5,358 nucleotides of DNA, from the NCBI GenBank assembly GCA_031280115.1, contig JAITHF010000068.1, forward strand, positions 1 through 5,358, read 5' to 3'. This DNA is from Spirochaetaceae bacterium (GTDB lineage: Bacteria > Spirochaetota > Spirochaetia > Treponematales > Breznakiellaceae). The notes below the pieces were generated by a model. That model saw only the letters and a list, made by a program, of their open reading frames with translations, did no database searches and was not told the origin of the DNA. A program made the translations under genes and the position numbers. This document shows, one piece after another, positions 4,337 to 5,358 of this stretch. The number at the start of each line of letters is the position of its first letter. The first letter of the stretch is position 1.

Positions 4337-5358
4337 TTAGAAATGATAGGTCAGGCCGAGCTTTAGAAAACTGTTTTTGCGGTACTGCCCCAGTTCCCCG
4401 CGGGCGTCCCCGCCGAGAAAACCTGCTGAAAGTTCCGCGCTCAGGTCCCCTTGGGTCCATGAAACGCTTGGGATGATAAAAAAGTCATTATCCTCTATCC
4501 CCCATATACCGGTCACTTTGACTTCCAGTTCGTCCCGTAAAAACGTTCTTGACAGGATAAGCGTCATCCGCGTTGACGTGGCGCCGGCGCCGGCTTCGGT
4601 GTCAAAGCCCGGGCGATCATCAATCCGGTTATACCATATTCGTATCCCCTCGGTAACTTGTATATTAAGGTCAAAAAGGGTGAGGGCCCCGAACCGGAGC
4701 GGGCGGTCAAAGCCCAGGGACCACCAGACTGCCGGGTTATACACGGCGCCGTCGCTGCCTGAAAGATCGCCTGTGATGTTGGCGGCAAGTTCGGCCCGGA
4801 GGTTAAAGCCCATGACAACCCGTGCGAAGTCCGCGCCGATGTGGTGGTAGCGGTTAAAGCGGACATCCGGTTTTACGCCGTAGGGGTTTTGGGCAAACGT
4901 GTCCGCGCCGCCTACGGTAATGCCGGGCCTGAAGAGGTTCCCGAAGAAATACTGGAAGCCTATGTCCGACGAACCGGCTGCGGCGGTGAACCGGGCCCCT
5001 GCCTGGGCGTATTCCATGCCTTCTGTTGCCGGATAGAACCCGGCCTCTGACAGGCCCGCGTAATAGGCGAGTATCTCCTTATTTTCCTGGGGCGAAAACC
5101 CTGCGGCGCCGATGCCGGCGATAACCGCCTGTTCAATAAGGCCCGCGGCTTCGGCAAGCTCCCGGGGCGCCCAGCGCCCGGAGCGGGCGAACCTGTGCCC
5201 CTCAAACCACGGGAGGAACACCCCCTCGATTTTAGCGAACGAGCCTATATCATAGGAAGCGTGAACCATGGGGCGGGCGATTTTGCGCCGCAGGATGTCG
5301 GTCATGCCGGTCAGGTCCGTGTAATCAAGCGGGTTGACCACGTCAAGGGGGCCGAAAC
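4337..5358 (-). CDS. Outer-membrane beta-barrel protein, C-terminal part (5' end outside the window)
   Basis: The minus-strand frame is open to the window edge. A GTG at 5341 could be read as a start, but the codons upstream continue without a stop as FGPLDV, which reads smoothly into VNPLDYTDLTG. The protein therefore almost certainly begins beyond 5358 and lacks its signal peptide here. About 340 residues are visible. The (G)PLD-VNPLDY motif recalls DUF1302-like and other spirochaete outer-membrane proteins; that is a resemblance, not a firm assignment. A helical, Ala/Glu-rich stretch covers about 55-90 residues after the GTG. The rest alternates polar and hydrophobic residues with Gly/Asp/Asn turns, as in RMTLILSRTF and DLSAELSAGFL. 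It ends KLGLTYHF, with the terminal Phe typical of a BAM-recognised last strand. It probably sits in the outer membrane as a pore or adhesin; no substrate can be named. It is transcribed convergently with the metG operon. Confidence 0.85.
   Translation of the reverse strand, partial: FGPLDVVNPLDYTDLTGMTDILRRKIARPMVHASYDIGSFAKIEGVFLPWFEGHRFARSGRWAPRELAEAAGLIEQAVIAGIGAAGFSPQENKEILAYYAGLSEAGFYPATEGMEYAQAGARFTAAAGSSDIGFQYFFGNLFRPGITVGGADTFAQNPYGVKPDVRFNRYHHIGADFARVVMGFNLRAELAANITGDLSGSDGAVYNPAVWWSLGFDRPLRFGALTLFDLNIQVTEGIRIWYNRIDDRPGFDTEAGAGATSTRMTLILSRTFLRDELEVKVTGIWGIEDNDFFIIPSVSWTQGDLSAELSAGFLGGDARGELGQYRKNSFLKLGLTYHF

Noticed and set aside
5339..5341. GTG at 5341 as the true start of the beta-barrel gene
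   Set aside because: The frame stays open upstream to the window edge with protein-like sequence, and no signal peptide follows the GTG.

Overview
The window looks like a piece of a moderately GC-rich spirochaete chromosome, probably a Treponema or a close relative from an animal gut. That is an inference from three things: the style of the MetRS and FemAB-like proteins, an outer-membrane beta-barrel protein ending in Phe, and GC-rich genes alternating with repeat-filled spacers. No rRNA or other taxonomic marker is present, so the assignment is soft.

Layout. Positions 1-692 hold no confidently called gene. They contain an open frame that may be the last codons of an upstream gene (1-114), three members of an imperfect repeat family (34-114, 120-174, 428-548), and between two inverted members a perfect-period array of ten 21-bp units (198-407). 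A GC-rich stretch with two small hairpins and a possible promoter leads into metG. Positions 693-2963 encode methionyl-tRNA synthetase with a fused C-terminal tRNA-binding domain. After a 14-bp gap, 2978-4126 encode a FemAB/MurM-type aminoacyltransferase, probably co-transcribed with metG. Its last nine codons and stop lie in another repeat member (4099-4125). The spacer 4127-4336 holds a small hairpin next to the stop and a further repeat member (4211-4299). The convergent gene at 4337-5358 (minus strand) encodes the C-terminal part of an outer-membrane beta-barrel protein whose start lies beyond the window.

Functional picture. metG and the FemAB-like gene form a plausible two-gene operon linking aminoacyl-tRNA metabolism with tRNA-dependent peptidoglycan branching. 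The genes themselves are ordinary.

The most unusual material is the repeat system in the spacers. At least five related members in both orientations share a strong hairpin, and two of them contribute in-frame C-terminal tails and stop codons to genes or open frames. In one orientation the hairpin contains GGAGG-N4-ATG opening a conserved MTL(Q/H)ILFKRR frame. One member runs in frame into the 21-bp (7-codon) array. Whether this is a REP/MITE-like element, a structured RNA, or a family of tiny ORFs cannot be settled from one window.
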